Assembly (NCBI RefSeq): GCF_030936135.1
Contig: NC_082611.1
Location: 868,001 to 932,000, forward strand
From: Gavia stellata
Lineage: Eukaryota; Chordata; Aves; Gaviiformes; Gaviidae
Reading direction: 5' to 3'
DNA length: 64,000 bases
Positions 1 to 15,100 of this stretch are shown here, piece after piece. A program made the position numbers and the translations under genes. The first letter of the stretch is position 1. Each line of letters begins with the position of its first letter. The notes beneath the pieces are model-generated. The model did no database searches. It saw nothing but the letters and a program-made list of their open reading frames with translations, and was not told where the DNA came from.

Positions 1-63
1 GCTACACACCAAGTTCCCAGCTGACAAACCTCTCTCCACTCCGGGGAATGAGGATTAACCCAC

Positions 64-158
64 CTTTCCACTGTTGGATGGCAGAGGGGTCGCTCCTCCT
101 GAGGTAGCAAGTACGTTATGCCCACAACACTGACCACTCGCAAGCTGAATGGGCAAAC
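64..158 (-). CDS. USP31: USP31 coding exon 9
   Basis: 95 nt, residues 498-528 plus two bases of Arg529. Encodes VCPFSLRVVSVVGITYLLPQ then EERPLCHPTVER. Acceptor ttgcag, donor AG|GTGGGT. Last USP31 exon visible; bases 1-63 are the start of the next intron. Confidence 0.93.
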
Positions 159-3100
159 CTGCAAAGAGAGTAGAAGCCATCTCAGTGACTCAAACCCAAC
201 TTAGCTATGTGCAAAGCTGCTCTCAGCGCCAGCTGACACGTACTTTATCCTAGAATGTGTGTTTTACATGAGAAAGCAACTGCACAAAGTCTCAAATATG
301 CCTACGCCAAGCAGCTAACAGAGTGGTGAGGTACAGCAACTGAGGCTTTGTACCCAGCAACTCCTCTACAGTGACCAGAGAGGACACCACTCTGCTCTCA
401 GAGGGAGTTCTCACCAGAAATACGCAGTCACTAAGCAAACATCTCACCTTTTCTTCTAGGCAAACACCACCAACCAGTGCATTTCCAGTGCAGACAGCAG
501 CACTAATCTCTCAAGTATTTCTTGGGGGTAAGAAAGGAAGTGAGGCATGCAATTTCTTCACCCGATCAGTCTAATCTCACTTGTACCTTTCAGTAAATAG
601 ACAGAAGCACCAAAGATGTGGAATACCAGACTTGGACATTATTGCACAAAGAAAAATGGGGAAGCCACCAGTTCAGCGTGTGCAGCATGTTTATCACTCC
701 AAGTAACTGGCTCCCCCTTTAGTTCACGTCACACAGAGCTGGAAGTCTCAAAACAGACGAACCATTTGCCTCACCTGCAGGCAGGCTGCAGGCCGCAGGA
801 AATACTGCATCTTCTCCAGAATCTCCTTCTGCAGAATATCCCAAGCAATTGTTTTTTCCAAATGCAACACAAAGGGCAAGCCAAACCTATAGGAAGGAGT
901 AGCATTTGAGGGAACAATTAAAAGATTATTCTGTTCAGCAATCGGATCCTCAAACTCTGACAGCGCCACTCTCCTCCTCACTCGGCACCTACAGAGCTTG
1001 GCATGCTTTGGATGAAACTCCCCAGAAACCAGGTGTTTAAAAACTTGTCTCCAGAGGAGAGGTGCTTAAATTTGAGGAAATGCTGTTATGCCTGCCCATG
1101 CAGAGAACCCTTTTTAATGGGCTGCAGCCCTGATCTATGCTCAAGTGGCTTGCTTCAAGCTGCAGAGCTTTGCAACCTGGCTAGGATAACTTTGTGAAAC
1201 AAACTTCAGTGGCTGAGATGGTTCTCAGTCCGCGGTTGGTACAAATGCCTTTGCCATGGTCATTTCTCACTTCCCCTCACCCCCCTGTTTGCACTCCAAT
1301 TAAAAACTTCCTCACACCATAGGATCTGGTCAGACGTGCTTGCTGCTCTCTGAAACCAGAGAGCTCTATAGAGAGGTGATACATCCTTCTGACTGGTCTG
1401 CATTCACCGCTTTCCAGTAACACTGAAGTTCACCAAAATAAGGAGTATTTCACTGCATTCATTAATGTTTTTTGATCAACAAGTTCTTTAACACCTAATG
1501 CAACCTAGGAACACAAGCCATCTCTCCTTCACCTTGTGTTTTCTCTACACGGTGAGTAAAACCCAGGTCAATTAAGGAAGCAGCCAGAAGAGTAATTCTA
1601 ACTATGAAGCTGCCAGTCACCTTTTGCTCTGCTGTCCGGTGCACGCTCTGTTACACACCAGCAAGACAATCTTGTCATTTGCTGCTGGTTTAGTAGAGGA
1701 CTGTTCCAGTTTTCCAGACTTCACTGTTCCTTGAGAGTAAGATATTGTTCGGGAGTGCTCAGTGCCACATTTCAAGTTATTCAGGTTATTGTTCACATGT
1801 ATTCCTGAAAAATTAGAAGAAAGGAAACATTCTGTTATATCATTTGCCTTTAGTGCCCTGATGCCCCCCTCAAGAAACCCTCTTTCAGCTGCAGAGGAGC
1901 AGGTCAGTATGGAATCAAGACCATTTTTATTACTTGTAAGAAGGCTTCAAAGGGCAATTACTTTTCACAGTGACTATTTCTTTACAGAAAGAAATTACAC
2001 GCAAGTGTTCACTTAACTGATTTTCTTACAGTAATTTCTGCAAGTACGCATAGCTTCGTCTGCCCGCAAGAACAGCTAAAGTGACAGAAACCCTACTTGT
2101 TACTTCCAATAATAAAATTTGCCTTTGATTATGCTCCATCTACCCAGGATGCAATTATCCCCTTTCACTGAGAGGGAGATGCAGAGAAGCTGAGTTTTTT
2201 CAGCTTTGAAAGTGTTTGTTCATTCCTGAGACTGTTTATTCATCACTGGCAATCTGATTTTAAATAACACAATTTCAGTGGCTTCAGCTGGTCCCTAGCA
2301 GATCTTTAAATTAAGCCTGACAACAGATTTCACATTAAACCAGCCTGGCCTGCAGAATCAGCCTCAGGAAGAGGAAGAAAGAAGTGTACATCGCTTCTTG
2401 ATAACCTCCCAGCTGACACCACCATTAAGTCTGCTGGAATGAGCCTGGACAAAGTCAGAGGTGAAATCAATACACTAGAACATCAACTACTTGTGGGACT
2501 CTTATTCTCAAGTACATCCTTTTCCAAAACAAGCCTCCCTCACCTAGCCACCTGAGGTGGGCATTAAGTGGCATTATCGACTTACCCCTCTGACTGAGGA
2601 TACCCTCGGGCCTAAATATCTCTGGGGTCTCAAAGGCAAAAATGCAGTCGCTTTCATGAATGGTGTCTAGGTCATCAGTATCACAGAAGGAACGATGAAA
2701 CCCATCATAGTACATCTCCGTCAGCACGATCTAGAGTCAGGAGAAGCAAACCAGAACCCATTAAACCACCTGTGCCTAGTCCAGCTGAGCTGCCCCATCT
2801 CTCGACTGGGATTTTCCTGCTACAAGACGACATTCCTCAAAGCATCCTGGCATTGGCCAGGAGCAAGGAAGAGGGAAAAGGACTGCCATAAAGGAGAAGC
2901 TGGGGTAAAGGTGGTATGTGAAGAGATTTTGGTGGGATTCAACAGCTTTCCTGAAGCTCTTCCTACAGAGGAGTTCCTCATAGGTGCACAATCGTTCCCT
3001 CACTGGCAGCATGCATGAATCACCGCGTGATCAGGCAGAAGGTCTGCATGCTCCACAGATGGCTATCCCAATGTCACTAGGCTTCAAAAAGCTAATGCAC

Positions 3101-6100
3101 AGGGAAAAGCATGATCCAGATCATCACCACCCTGCTTCCCCATTCAATCATGGGCAGTGAATTTCAGTTCCTACATACCCAACATGGGATGAATGCCTCT
3201 GCACTCCCTCCCGCTGAAGGCAGGGCACGCGGGTGGCGAGACCAGCCCGTTACCTGCTCCGTGGGTATCTTGGTTTCTGAGGAGACAGCCTCCCGCAGCC
3301 TGGCCACCGTTCCAGAGATGGGCACCGCCACCCCGATCCGCATGCAGTGAGAGCACTTCCCCTGGTACACCACGGTGACGTAGAGCGGCCTGCGGAGAGC
3401 GCGGGAGGCACTGCTGGGGCTGGGCTGCGCATTTTCTGGCAGTACCTTCAATAGAATGAGCCCAACCCGCGTGCATCCAGGCTGCCCATAAGCTATAGGG
3501 CCGTCTCAGCAGTCCAGATCCACCTCACGCTGGAGTTACGCCCGGCCGCAACCAGACGAATACGTTTGATTTCTAAATGACTCCTTTCTTACTACATGGA
3601 CTGGTGTTACTTGTTTCCACAAACAGGAATTGTTCTCAAAAAAGCCCCACAAAGTTAAAAATTAAACTGTCTATGACAATGCAATTGTAACTGCAACAAG
3701 GATCCTGTAGGACAGTCCGAGGCAGCACCTTAAAGCACTCGGAGAGAGCTGCTGCTGCTGGGAACAGCTGCTCCAGGTTGCCTCTCAACACTCAGTCCTG
3801 CCTCTGCCAGCAACCAGAAGTACTACCTCAGGAGAAGAGTGGGGCAGCTGGCCTACCAGGGACACCTTCCCTGGAAAGCCCACTCCGCCTCCACTCGGTG
3901 GTGGGGCAGGGACTGCTGAACCACATGTAACATCATCATATTTAATATGTTCTTTCATTACTTTGTTCCGTTGCTTCTTGAATCCATACAAGTTTTCTGC
4001 ATCCGAAACATCAGGTGAAGGAGTTGCTTATATATACAAAGGGTAGTTTTGCTGTGCATCTCTGTCTTCACTCTGAACTTTTTATCTGGATTTTTTTTTC
4101 TCCCTAGAGCTTTTTTCTTTATTGGCAACAGCTGTCTTTCAAAAAAGCAAGACATTTTGCAGGAAAGCTTTTAACTTCACTTTTTGAAATTGGAGTGATC
4201 AGTGAGACTGTTCTAAAGAAAGTAAAAAAGTGTTTCATCCTTTTCCCCTTTTTAATTTTAAAATGCTATAAATTAAGTCAAAAGCAAAATATTTTGGTTA
4301 CCTGAATCAAAGATATTTTTTTCTCCCAAAAATTAATTCTACAGGAAGTTAAGGGTGGGGGTGATGGGCCATTCTGAAACAAGTAAAAGGCTCTATTTTC
4401 CAACTTACCTGCAAAGCAAAAATTTAAGCCCCATATGGTCGTATCGATCTTTAAGGACTTACTGGAGAGATTTTGCTGACATCTCTCTTCCTTCTGTAGC
4501 AAATTAAACAGCACTACATGCATGGGAAACAGACAACATTAAGTTCAAGACAGTTACGTACCGGGTATGAGGCAAAGGAATCGGCAGAGAGATGCAGAGA
4601 AAAGGGTCAAAGGTGTTACTCTGCTTCTGGCAATGAGGGCACGTCAGAGAGGACCTAGTACAAGCATCAATAACGGGACAGAGTTACACCTCGCTTCATC
4701 TGGAATGGCTAATGGCTAATCCAGCAAATCACAAATACCAGCCTTCGCATGGAGACCTGGCTGCCCCTTTCTAACTCTTCTTTCTCCATACAGAGCGGCT
4801 CTGCACAGAGGCTGTATAGACATAGCTGCTGTAAACGATGGACTCCTGATTTCTAGATCCTTTTAAAGTAATTAGTCTCCAAGTTCATTACAGGGCATGC
4901 CAGGAAAAGACTGAATTTCAGTCACTGAATTTGGCTTTTAATAAACATCAGTGCAAAATTAATAATTCACCAACAGTAGCTCCAACACGGAAGACCTAGA
5001 AAGATTTTCTCTTTGAAGAGAAGGGAAGTGACGGGAAAGAGCCAGCGACAGTCAGCACTGCAGGTGTACAGATCTCTCTTACTCAGAAGGGAAAAACTCC
5101 AGACAATACGTCTCTCACATTCAGAATTAACCTGTACCTTACACTGGCTTTGTGTTTTATACCAGGCTTAAGGCTTCTCCTTTGCAAAGGAAGCCTTGGC
5201 AAATATCATGGAGAAAGCCTAGCAATTTAAATTCTTAAAGCAGCACAGATACAAGCCATTGAGGAGCACTGGAAATTAGGTTGCTTTCTTGTATTAGTTC
5301 TGAAATTAGAGAGCTCCCTTCCCAGGAAATATGGGAAACTCATGGGAAAACCCTGAAGGGACAGCAAAAGATTCAGCTCAGAATTCCCAAGTGCCAGATA
5401 ACAGGAACTCTGCAAGATGTCTGGGATCCGTAACTCCCCAGCAGCCTCCGGACACCTCCACATCTTGCCACAGGCTCTTCTCTCTGAACAGCCAGCATAA
5501 GCCTCACAGCACTGAGTCGTTCTGAGTCTTTGCTCCAGTGAGCACCGACTTGCTTTCAGGATGCGTGAGGGCAGGTGAAGAGGTGGTACATACTGTAGAT
5601 TTTCACGGAATATACCAAATCAGAAGTAGTGAAACTGTCTCTCCCCTCTGGAGCAAGATCTTAGTTCAGATGTCATTCAGCAGGAATTCAGAAACAGCTC
5701 AGTCAGTCTCAACTGTACTGGAGCTAGTGTCAGGGTAGAATTATACTGGGGTCCCCAATACATGGAATACTGCCTCAAAATTTACAAAATATCCTACCTG
5801 TACTGGGCTTGAAAAAGTTCCTGCACAAAAGTACTACTGATAGGAAAGGCTGGACCCTCGAGCAGCACGTCATCCTCCAGCGGTGGCTAAAAGAGAAGAA
5901 TAAACCCCTAGAAGCACATCCAAGCCTGGAGGTGCACCACATTAGACGGCTCCAGTACTGCTTGTCAAATTTGTGCCCTCGTTGCCCAAAGCCACCAGAA
6001 AAAGTCACAAGATTTTTAAATAACAAGTGTGCTCTGCTCACAGGGGTGGTTACGCAGGAATGTGAGGTAGCTAGGGCAGCCCAAGGCAGGGATCTCACAC

Positions 6101-9100
6101 CAGATGATGTGTCTGGCAGTCCCTCCCCTGTAATGCCTCCCAGCTCTTGCAGAGCGGTATGCGACTATTCACAAATCATTGAATTGGGGACCACTTGCCA
6201 GGGATTAGTGAAACAGCTAGTTACATTCACGGGGCCAGAAACAAACACTATTTTAACCCAAGCTTTTGTTTCACACAAACTATCAGAATTGAGAAGCCAA
6301 CATGTGGATCTAATTTAAAAAGAAAGACTGTATGCAAAGTTACAGCTACTCTCCCACATTGGCTCCCAGCAAAATCCCTTACCTTGAGTGGAGGCATGCC
6401 GCTGTAATTCACTACATTGTTCAGATCTTCATGGACTCTGTCTAGAAGCCAAAGCAGGAACTCCTGCGCATCATGCTGGGCATTCCCACGGTACTGCATA
6501 GCATTCTTGGACACAATGTTCTGCAGAGAGATAGAGATGGCGTACAGCAAGAGCACAAGAATCGAGCTCTTCCCTTTACCAAGCCCTCACAATCAGACAG
6601 GCACAGTTAACAGCACGCTCAAAACCAGGGACTGCCGACAGCTCTGTCTGCCTTCCCATGCCACCTGGAGACAGGCCAGGATGTACCATCATGTACGGAA
6701 CCCTCCGCACAACTTGAGTTAAAGAAGCAGCTAATGCCTTGCCAGGCAGAGAAACTGCCACCTGCTCTTAGAACAGAGCAGAGGGGTTATGGCAGTGGTT
6801 ACAGAGGAACTGCATCGTTGTTTAAACAGAAATGTTTATAGCAAACCTGGGACTCAATTAGATGAGATTCCTGCTTTGGTGAGGTAACAGGTTTCCCAAG
6901 ACCTAGATGCAGATGCTCCGTGCTAATATAGGTATCCAATTCCAGGAATCAGCCAAAAATCAGTACATCAAAACTGCAGATGCTTCTACAAACTGATCAT
7001 CCCAATAATATGCAGGCAGAGCAAACTTACTTTGCATCAGACACTCTCTTAAGCACATAAGCACTACAGTCACCACATAATTTTCTCCATTAGGTATCAA
7101 ATATCCACTATGCAGAGCTTGCTCATCCTAAATACCATCTTCTATTGCCACTACCCAAAAAAGAAAACTTGCTTAGGACAGACCACCTCCACAGCAGGAG
7201 GAAAAGCGCAGTTTGCACTGGCATTGCACACAGTTATGAATGACTGTCCCAGCCAGCCAGATGCAGCTTTCCCTCTAGCTGGAGCAATCACAAGGAACCG
7301 AAGCATCACAGAACGACTGACGCCAGAGCAGTGCGGTACCTGACAGGTGCTGCTGGACTGGTGAACTCCCAACAAGGGAGGACTCGGACAGCCACAGGTG
7401 CTATGGGCACAAATGGCACTACTTTGGATACATGCTGAGAGCCTGGGGAACGCATCTCATTGACTCTTGAATTTCCAGAAAAGCCATCTCAGAAGGACAC
7501 CCGCACACCCAAGGGATTTGCTCAAACCTCTTTTTCTTCGGGACACAAACAGGAAGGGCTTGAAGCTCACCAGCAACCAGAACCTGCACTTAGCAGATTT
7601 ATCCTTGCCCTGCAGCTCTGGGGACACCTTTCATAACATTGAGGCTTGCACTGAGCCCTGCAGCTGGGCCATATGCACCCCTTCCTCAGGAAGACGTCTC
7701 CTCCTCCTCCTCAAAAAGCCAACAGCCCACAGCAGGGTGTGGTAGGGCATCTTCCTCACCAACAGCCAACATCAGGAAATGCTTTCTCCACTCCAGCTCT
7801 CCGACCTCACTTTTACCTCCACAACAACACCCGAATGGCCGACCAGCACTCATCGCTGTGCACTGGGGGACATGGCACAGGCTCGGGAGTACAGGAGCCA
7901 GGCACCAGCATCTGCATTCAGCAGGAAGACTCGCTGGAGTAATGTGCCATGGTGTGCTGACCCCAGTAGCTAGGCCAGGATTCCTTCCCGAGCAGCAGAT
8001 ACCATCACTGCCGTAGAAAAGCCAGCATGTTCTGCTTCTTCAAGGATGCACCAGGCTGGAGCCAGGAAAGCCAGCCTGCTCCTCCCGCTGCTCAGGAAAC
8101 AGGCAGGACATTCATCTAATACATGGTCACAGGTCAGCCACCCCCATGCTCCCACTCTACCAATTTTAGCCAGAAAGTCAGTATCAGGCTTTTCTTTGTA
8201 AGAAATAGGCTCATGGCAAAGTTCATGTCAGTCGCACAGCTATTCCCCAGCTTTCCTGTGCTGCATATTACCAGGAAAAGCAATCCTGTTTGGGATGTGC
8301 TGCACCGACGTCCTTCAGTACACAGCGGAGAGACAGAAAGTGCTTACACGGGACTCAGACTTGTTCAAGCAGGGTCCCCAAAAAGGGGCAGTGGCACCAG
8401 CAGAGACCAGACTGTACCTGCAGGGCAAGGACCACGCAGGAAGGCTGTGGTAAAGCAGCCGCCCCGAGGAGCACCGAGAGGGGCCAAGCAGGCTGCACAC
8501 GCACGCGGTGCCAGAGCTCCTCCATTTCTCTAATCAGACTTTGCAACAGATTTGAGAAATGAGGTTGGGCTGCTTGCTTTATCCCTCTAGAAAATGGGGT
8601 CACCAGAAGGGGGGCGGGGGTGTGTGTGTGATGAAAAAGACAGGGAAGGACTGATAAACATATACTCTCTATCCTCTATAATCTGTCCACCTGCCTCAAG
8701 GCAGCAAAATAAGGGAAAACAGAAATAATCTGCTCTCATTACATATGTGCAAGCCCTTCTGACAACAGATTTACTGCCCTCGCTTGCACAGGGACCAGCA
8801 CCCTCCCACATGAAATATGTAAACGCAGTTTTAAACAAGTAGCAGTCCACAGCGAAGCTCACCTCTGCACCACACCAGTGCGAGCCCAGCACACCCCTGC
8901 TTGGTGCTCACCATAACGTGAGCTTGGGACGCTGCTGCAAGCCAATTTTTGTGGAGAAAGTCTGAAGTAGTCTGTAGGGACTCGAAGATGAGAGGGGACC
9001 AAACAGCCTTCTCTGCTCTAGTTCCCACTAAGCAAAACAAGATCCATTGGCAGGAAAAAAGTGACATAACATGATGCAAAAAGTAACCTTAAGCCTCTTC

Positions 9101-12100
9101 AGGTATCAGGCTGATACCTCTTGTCCTCCTTCAGCAGAAAGCCTAGTGAATTATTTGTGTTGCACTGATTTATGAAGTTTAACACTAACCCCTGAAAATA
9201 CAATGAACATACTTGCAGATCCTGGTCTGATACCTAAACACTCTACATTCACCCAGCAGGTATCAGGACAAGATGGCAACGACCTAGAGAAGCCTACTTC
9301 AGCTGTGCTAGAAACCCACCGCTCCTGAGACACACCTAAAGGCACAACCTTGTCGTTCCACCAGCTGACACTGACCAGCCTAGACCACAGGCACTCTCAG
9401 AGCCAGACCTCTCCTTCGCATCGCTAAACATCCTTCAGCTGAATACTGCAGCACGGGGTCCCACACCCACCAACCTTAGTACAATTGCCGGTCCTATACT
9501 TCTCCCATTAGATTTATGGAACAGCAGTTTCTTGATCAAGGCACCATGCATTCTTTTATTTTTAAGAAAGCTCCAGGCTGACCCATCTTAGGGCCCTCAC
9601 AAGGCAGCTCCGTGCTGTTGGATACCAGCGGGTCCCAGCAGCTGGTCTCGAGGAGCACTGCTCCGCAGACCCAGGCCCTGCCTCGAGCAGGGGCGTTGGA
9701 GCCAGTCACCCTCCCAGCCCCATGACACCATGGCTTGAGTCCATGCTCCCAGCTAACAGTCAGCTGTTGCTGTCAGGATTTAGTGGGTCATCTAGAATTA
9801 GAAAAAATTAATATTCCGAAATATCCAAAACATCCGTAGCAAGGAGAGAAGGCTGATATTCACAGCACCTGTGTTTAGCTGAATGCACCCAGACAACAGC
9901 GTAGGGAAGAATTTAAGACATACATGTGGAGACTTCCTTTGCAACATTATCTTTGTCCAAAAGAATTACAGTGAAAATTAAATTTAGCCCTTAAGTTACT
10001 GTGTCAAGTTCCAAACTGAAAATCAATCACTGAAGTGTGAAGCAGAGATTTTAGTCCGGTCTTAAGTTGTTATCTCACTACATCATTTCTCTAGAACTGC
10101 TATCCATGCCACCACAGTAACACACTTGCCTTTTAATGGCCTTATTCATCCTTCCCACTCCCTCCTGCACCCAGCTCAGCACACCAAGGTGACAATGTCC
10201 AGTACTACCACCAAGGGAGGAGGGCTCTAAGGGCAGTGCAGGTCACAGCAAGGCCAAGCTCATTCTTCTCAGCAGTGAGTTGACCGAAGAGGGCCAAGAG
10301 AAAAAGAGGTGCTGTGTATGGTCCTCTCTGCACTAAGATATAAAAAGATGTATCATCAGGCCGGCATTAACACTTTTCAGTCAGCATGCTGAGAGCCGGC
10401 TGCCTTATCTGGTCTAGTTTGTTTTAGTGAAGTTAGCCAACAGGTGCTACCACCACACTAAGTCCTAGTCTAGACAGAGTTGAAGATAAAAGGGTCTTTA
10501 GTATTGCTAGGAGGAAATGAATCTGGTATGTCAAGCAAAAAAGGGGGTGTGGGGGGCTCTGTACAGAAACAGACATAAGTAAGTACTTCAGGAATCCAGG
10601 CTAGCGTTTCTTATCGCCTCTCTCCCACTGTCACCAGCACATCACTGGCTTTTACTGATGTGCGTTCCTGATGATGTGTCATCCTCAGCGAGCCGCACAA
10701 GCCTGTAACACCCCGCAGCAGAGAAAACCCTGGGGATTCGCAACAGCCATGTGCCTTGGGCTGTATCTGTGTCACTCCTCATCTCAGAAGCATCTCCATG
10801 ATAACTGTTCTGGTTTCCTCAACACTCTAGCAGCCTGAGTGGACCAAGGATAAAGAGCTGCCTGTGGAGACAGTTCACAATATGTTGGAAGTGATTCAGG
10901 AAGCACTACAAAATATCAGATGCAATTCCCTCACAAGAGGCTCTGCCACAAAAACACTCCAGCAATATCAGTGTGTTCCCAGCGTTACTCATGCTTCCTG
11001 CCATCACTGCTACAAGTGGGTTTATTACTTAAACCTCTGCATCTGCTGCTCTGTGAAATGTTATGTGCCTTTTCCCAATACACTCCGAGATGCTGGGGCA
11101 GCAAAGCAATCCAAGACAGGCAAGGTGTAAAGGAGGAGCAACAGGCACGCAGTGCGGAACAGTCAGTGTAAAGGAACACAATTAAATCCAAGCAAGAGAT
11201 AAAGGCGCTGACTCAAATAAACAATTTAACAATTTGAGAAAAATACCAGGAACTCCTAAAGCACAGTCTCCACTCAACTAGATGGCTCAGCAATCAAATA
11301 CAGGCCCACGCACTTTGCTGTCTCCAAAGCCAGCCCTCTCACTCAGGGTGCGGGCAGCGGGCTGTACGAACAAGTGGTAGGGTCCCTACAGCCCTGTGCA
11401 ATAGACGGGGGACTGCAACCTCTTGGCAAGCCAGACCGGCAATTCCTGAAGAGCTCCAATAACATTTGATGGGCAAGAAGACAAAGTGAGCAAGTATCTC
11501 ATCATTAAGCATCATCCACCCTGAACCTCTTTGTATTTACTTTCCAAGACTCCCCTTCCAGCTCATCAGCTGCAAAGCTGCCAGCCAGGGGCCACAGGTC
11601 TCCTGCCCTTGCTCTGGAGCATGCTCTGGCCTCCTCTCAGTGCAGGGCTAAAGTGGTTCCCATGTTGTAACGGTGCAATCCAGGTGACATCCACGCAGCT
11701 CAGACAGCAACCTCAGTTCAGATGAGGCCACAACTGCAACACTCCCTCCCCAAGATACCTGCTCAGCCACCCAGGCTGCAGAAAGATTACTTTACACAAG
11801 GACAGGTGTAAGTCAGAACATAACCTCGAACTTCCTCTCCTCTTCCGCTTGTCAAGTAAGAGAAGACAACACCTCGTTTTGCTGGTCCTGCTTATGCTGA
11901 ACCCACTGCAGTACTGCAACAGCAATTGCAACTGGCTGCAGATAAAGAGTTAAGAAGCTATTGGTTTAAAAAACACATAAAGACACATTAAAAACATTTA
12001 CCAACCCCCCACAGCCTTTAATCCTCTGCCCCTAATCTGAATCTGTTGTAAGTATAGGTGGCACATCTGAACAGACGCCATCCATCACCGGAGAGTATTA

Positions 12101-15100
12101 TGAACGGGTCAGGAACAATTTTGGTGCAGCTGTTTCAGATGTGAGACACCAGGAGTGGGTACGGAATCTGAAGCTCCCTCCCAACACCTTCCCACGACCG
12201 TAGAGCTGTGCACCTCCAGCCCCTTTCCTCAGCTCAACCCCTAAGAGTTTGGCAGGAGAAGGGATGAAATCTTCCCTTCCCCCAGATGTGCGAGCACCAG
12301 CACGCAGGCACCCTGAATGGAAGTGGCACCATCAGAAGAGATAAGAGGGGGGAAAAATCATAATTTCGTATCGATTGCATGCACTTATCTAACCCCCTAA
12401 TGCAAGCACCCTATAACCAAACAAGTCCCTGTCCATCTATAAAGCAGATTTACAGCAAAGATGCATTATCATTTTTATCAGCCCACTGAAAGTTTAATAA
12501 TCATTCATCTATTGCTCTAAATAGATGCAATAAATAAATCCAAACATAGCTGAACTACTGGCCTCTCCTTTGCTGCTGCTGTTGTTGTTCCAGAACACAA
12601 AGACAACTAAAGGAAAAATGTTGGTCTGCTATTTTCCAGTGTGCCTCTGGTAGGAAGCAGCTGTGGAAAGGTTTCTGAACATGAACGGATGAAGCCAGCT
12701 CATTAGAGACCTGATACAATGACACATGTGAGCAGGAAAGAAAGGCTATTCTTTATCTTTCATTGAACATCATTGAGTTATGCTCAACCAGACAACATTT
12801 TTTTTTTCTTTTTTAAACCCACAGACATAGTTCTGTGTTTGGGAAACTTCTACAGCAGACATCTCATGAAGAGTGTTTATCTAAATGACTCCCTCCACTC
12901 ACACACAGAAACAGGAATTTCCCCTCTGAACTGAGATGTTCTTCTCTGGGGAAAGCAATATCTGGGAAATAGTGCAGTTCAGACCTTCTGTTCTTCCCCA
13001 GGCCCAGGGAAAAAGCCAAGGCCAACACTGACCCTTCGCCCCGGTGAAAGTGCCAGCAGGGAGGCAGCCAGCAGGGACCATTACGCTCTTTCCTGGCCAG
13101 GACCCTGCCGCTGGCTGCCGCCAACAGACCTGCACGGCTTCCAGCACTCGGGATATATCAGCTCAGCTGCTGCAGGCTGCACACAGCAGAAAAAAGAAAA
13201 CCAGGGTAACCGAGTCCAATGAGCCATGCCCTCCATGGACACTCGCAGCAATGCCGGCTGTTTCCCCGCAGCAGCACTGGCACGGCAGCACACCCAGCAA
13301 CCCACCCTTACTGCCATTTGCTGGGGATTCGGCAGCAGAAAGCCTCTGCAGCATCGCCCTGTGCACATAGGGCCGAGCACCGCTGCGGAGGGACAGCTGG
13401 GCTCGCGGCTCCCCAAGCTCAGCACTGGCACTGGGGGGTTCACCTGCCTGCCTCCTGTCCAGCGCCAAGGACGAGGCGCTGGTCCAGCCCAGGACAGATG
13501 AGATCTCCGCCGGCTGAACTTTAGCACAGCTCTCCAAAAGGCAGAAAAAGGGAGTTTTTAAGACAACAGGTCTGTTGAAGCAGCCAGGGTGGGACAAAAT
13601 GCTCCTCCTTTGCCCCACGGGGCAGCCGGGAGGTGCCTGGGGCTCTGGAGGCAGCACCCCGCAGGAGAGCATGGTGGCTCCACGGGCAGCCAGGCGTCCC
13701 TGGGGACAGCACAGAACGGCCTCCCCGGGGCAGCTGGGTCCTTGCCTGCGCAGAGGGGGAAATAAGCACAGCCATCTATTATTCCACTTCAAAAAGTAAA
13801 AACAAGAGGAGCACAGCAGAGTGCAGCACGCCAGGACCAGAGCGGGTTCTCCGCCGCATTTAACAAGCCTGGACAAGAAGCATTACCCCACTGGCCCCAG
13901 CCTGACATCTGTCCCACACCAGCAGCTACTCTCACCTTTCCAGGCCAAAGCCTTAGTTAATCCTGATCAACTACCTTTCTTCAACACATAAGAAGAGAGT
14001 GAAGTTTGTCACGACGACACCTTCCAGGGCTGCTGTGCGAGCATGCAGTGCTCCCTCCTCCATGCAGGCACCGGTGGGCAGAGCCGCTGGCAGCTCCCCA
14101 ACACGGCAGAGCACAGCAGGAGCGGGCAGAGGGCTTGCAGCCGGGGCCAGCACCCCTCAGCCACCTCTCCCACACAGGAAAGGGACCTGGACGCAAAAGG
14201 CAGGGTTGTTGGGTGCTATGTTCCCAAACAGGCACACTCCATCCCAGGCTCTTCACAGGAAAAACGGTCACGCCTGCCGGAAGGTACCATCAGGAGTCAG
14301 TGCTGACTGCCGGGAGAATTCATCCTTACGAACAGCAGAAATACGATTTTGTTCTACAAAAAGACTTTTTTTTCTCGTTATGCTAGCAGAGCTATCGGTG
14401 GGATTCAAAAGAGCGAGGGATTAAGGAGCAGGGGAATGCCGCAAGTGTGAAGTGGTTCAATAAAGCAGAGTCAATAAATGCTGATGTAGAGGACAGACTC
14501 AAGGGCTGGGCTCGGGAGACCAAGGAGCTCGTGTTCCAGCTGTACACCCATGCCTCTCCCCCTCTCTCTCCAGGTTTTCCCTCAGGTCCCAAGTTAGAGA
14601 CGGGGATCTGATCATTACTGCTCACACAAGCCTTCCTGTGCACTTCAAGGATGCTGCAAAACAAAATTAATTTCACTGACACAATCATATGCAAAAAAGT
14701 TCATTAAAGCAGTGCTTTGCAGCAGTCATGCATTCAGACGGAAGCACGAAGTGGGTCTACTCACGATCGAGCCTGGCCATTTATAAATGCCAGCGTGCAA
14801 AGCAGGGCATGGAGTAACGCACAGATCCAATTAAGTTGCCAACAAGCATTTCCTCACCCCTTCCACAAGTTGCCAGACATGACATGGTTTTCATACTTTC
14901 ACCATTTGTACTTCTGTGGAGGCAGTGTGGAAATAAGGACCTTAGAGCTCAGAAGCCAGAGAACGTTTTTGGCAACCACGGGCAATCGCCCTTCCAGCCC
15001 CACAGAGGGTCTGTCCAGCCGTCAGCACTCGGGGACACCGCGCAGCGGGGCCACAGAGCTGCTCTACGTTGGGGTCTCTTCCCCTGCCCCCCCCCACCCT

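Larger units (their letters stand above)
159..6382 (-). other. USP31 introns 2-8
   Basis: Seven GT-AG introns of about 0.5-1.2 kb separate the exons: 5887-6382, 4655-5797, 3390-4561, 2731-3253, 1805-2585, 887-1620 and 159-774. I see no RNA gene, mobile element or extra exon in them. The plus-strand open frame at 5809-6318 runs antisense to exon 3 and is not supported as a gene. Confidence 0.8.

Noticed and set aside
5809..6318. 169-codon plus-strand open frame
   Set aside because: Antisense to USP31 exon 3 (5798-5886) and its intron; no known domain.
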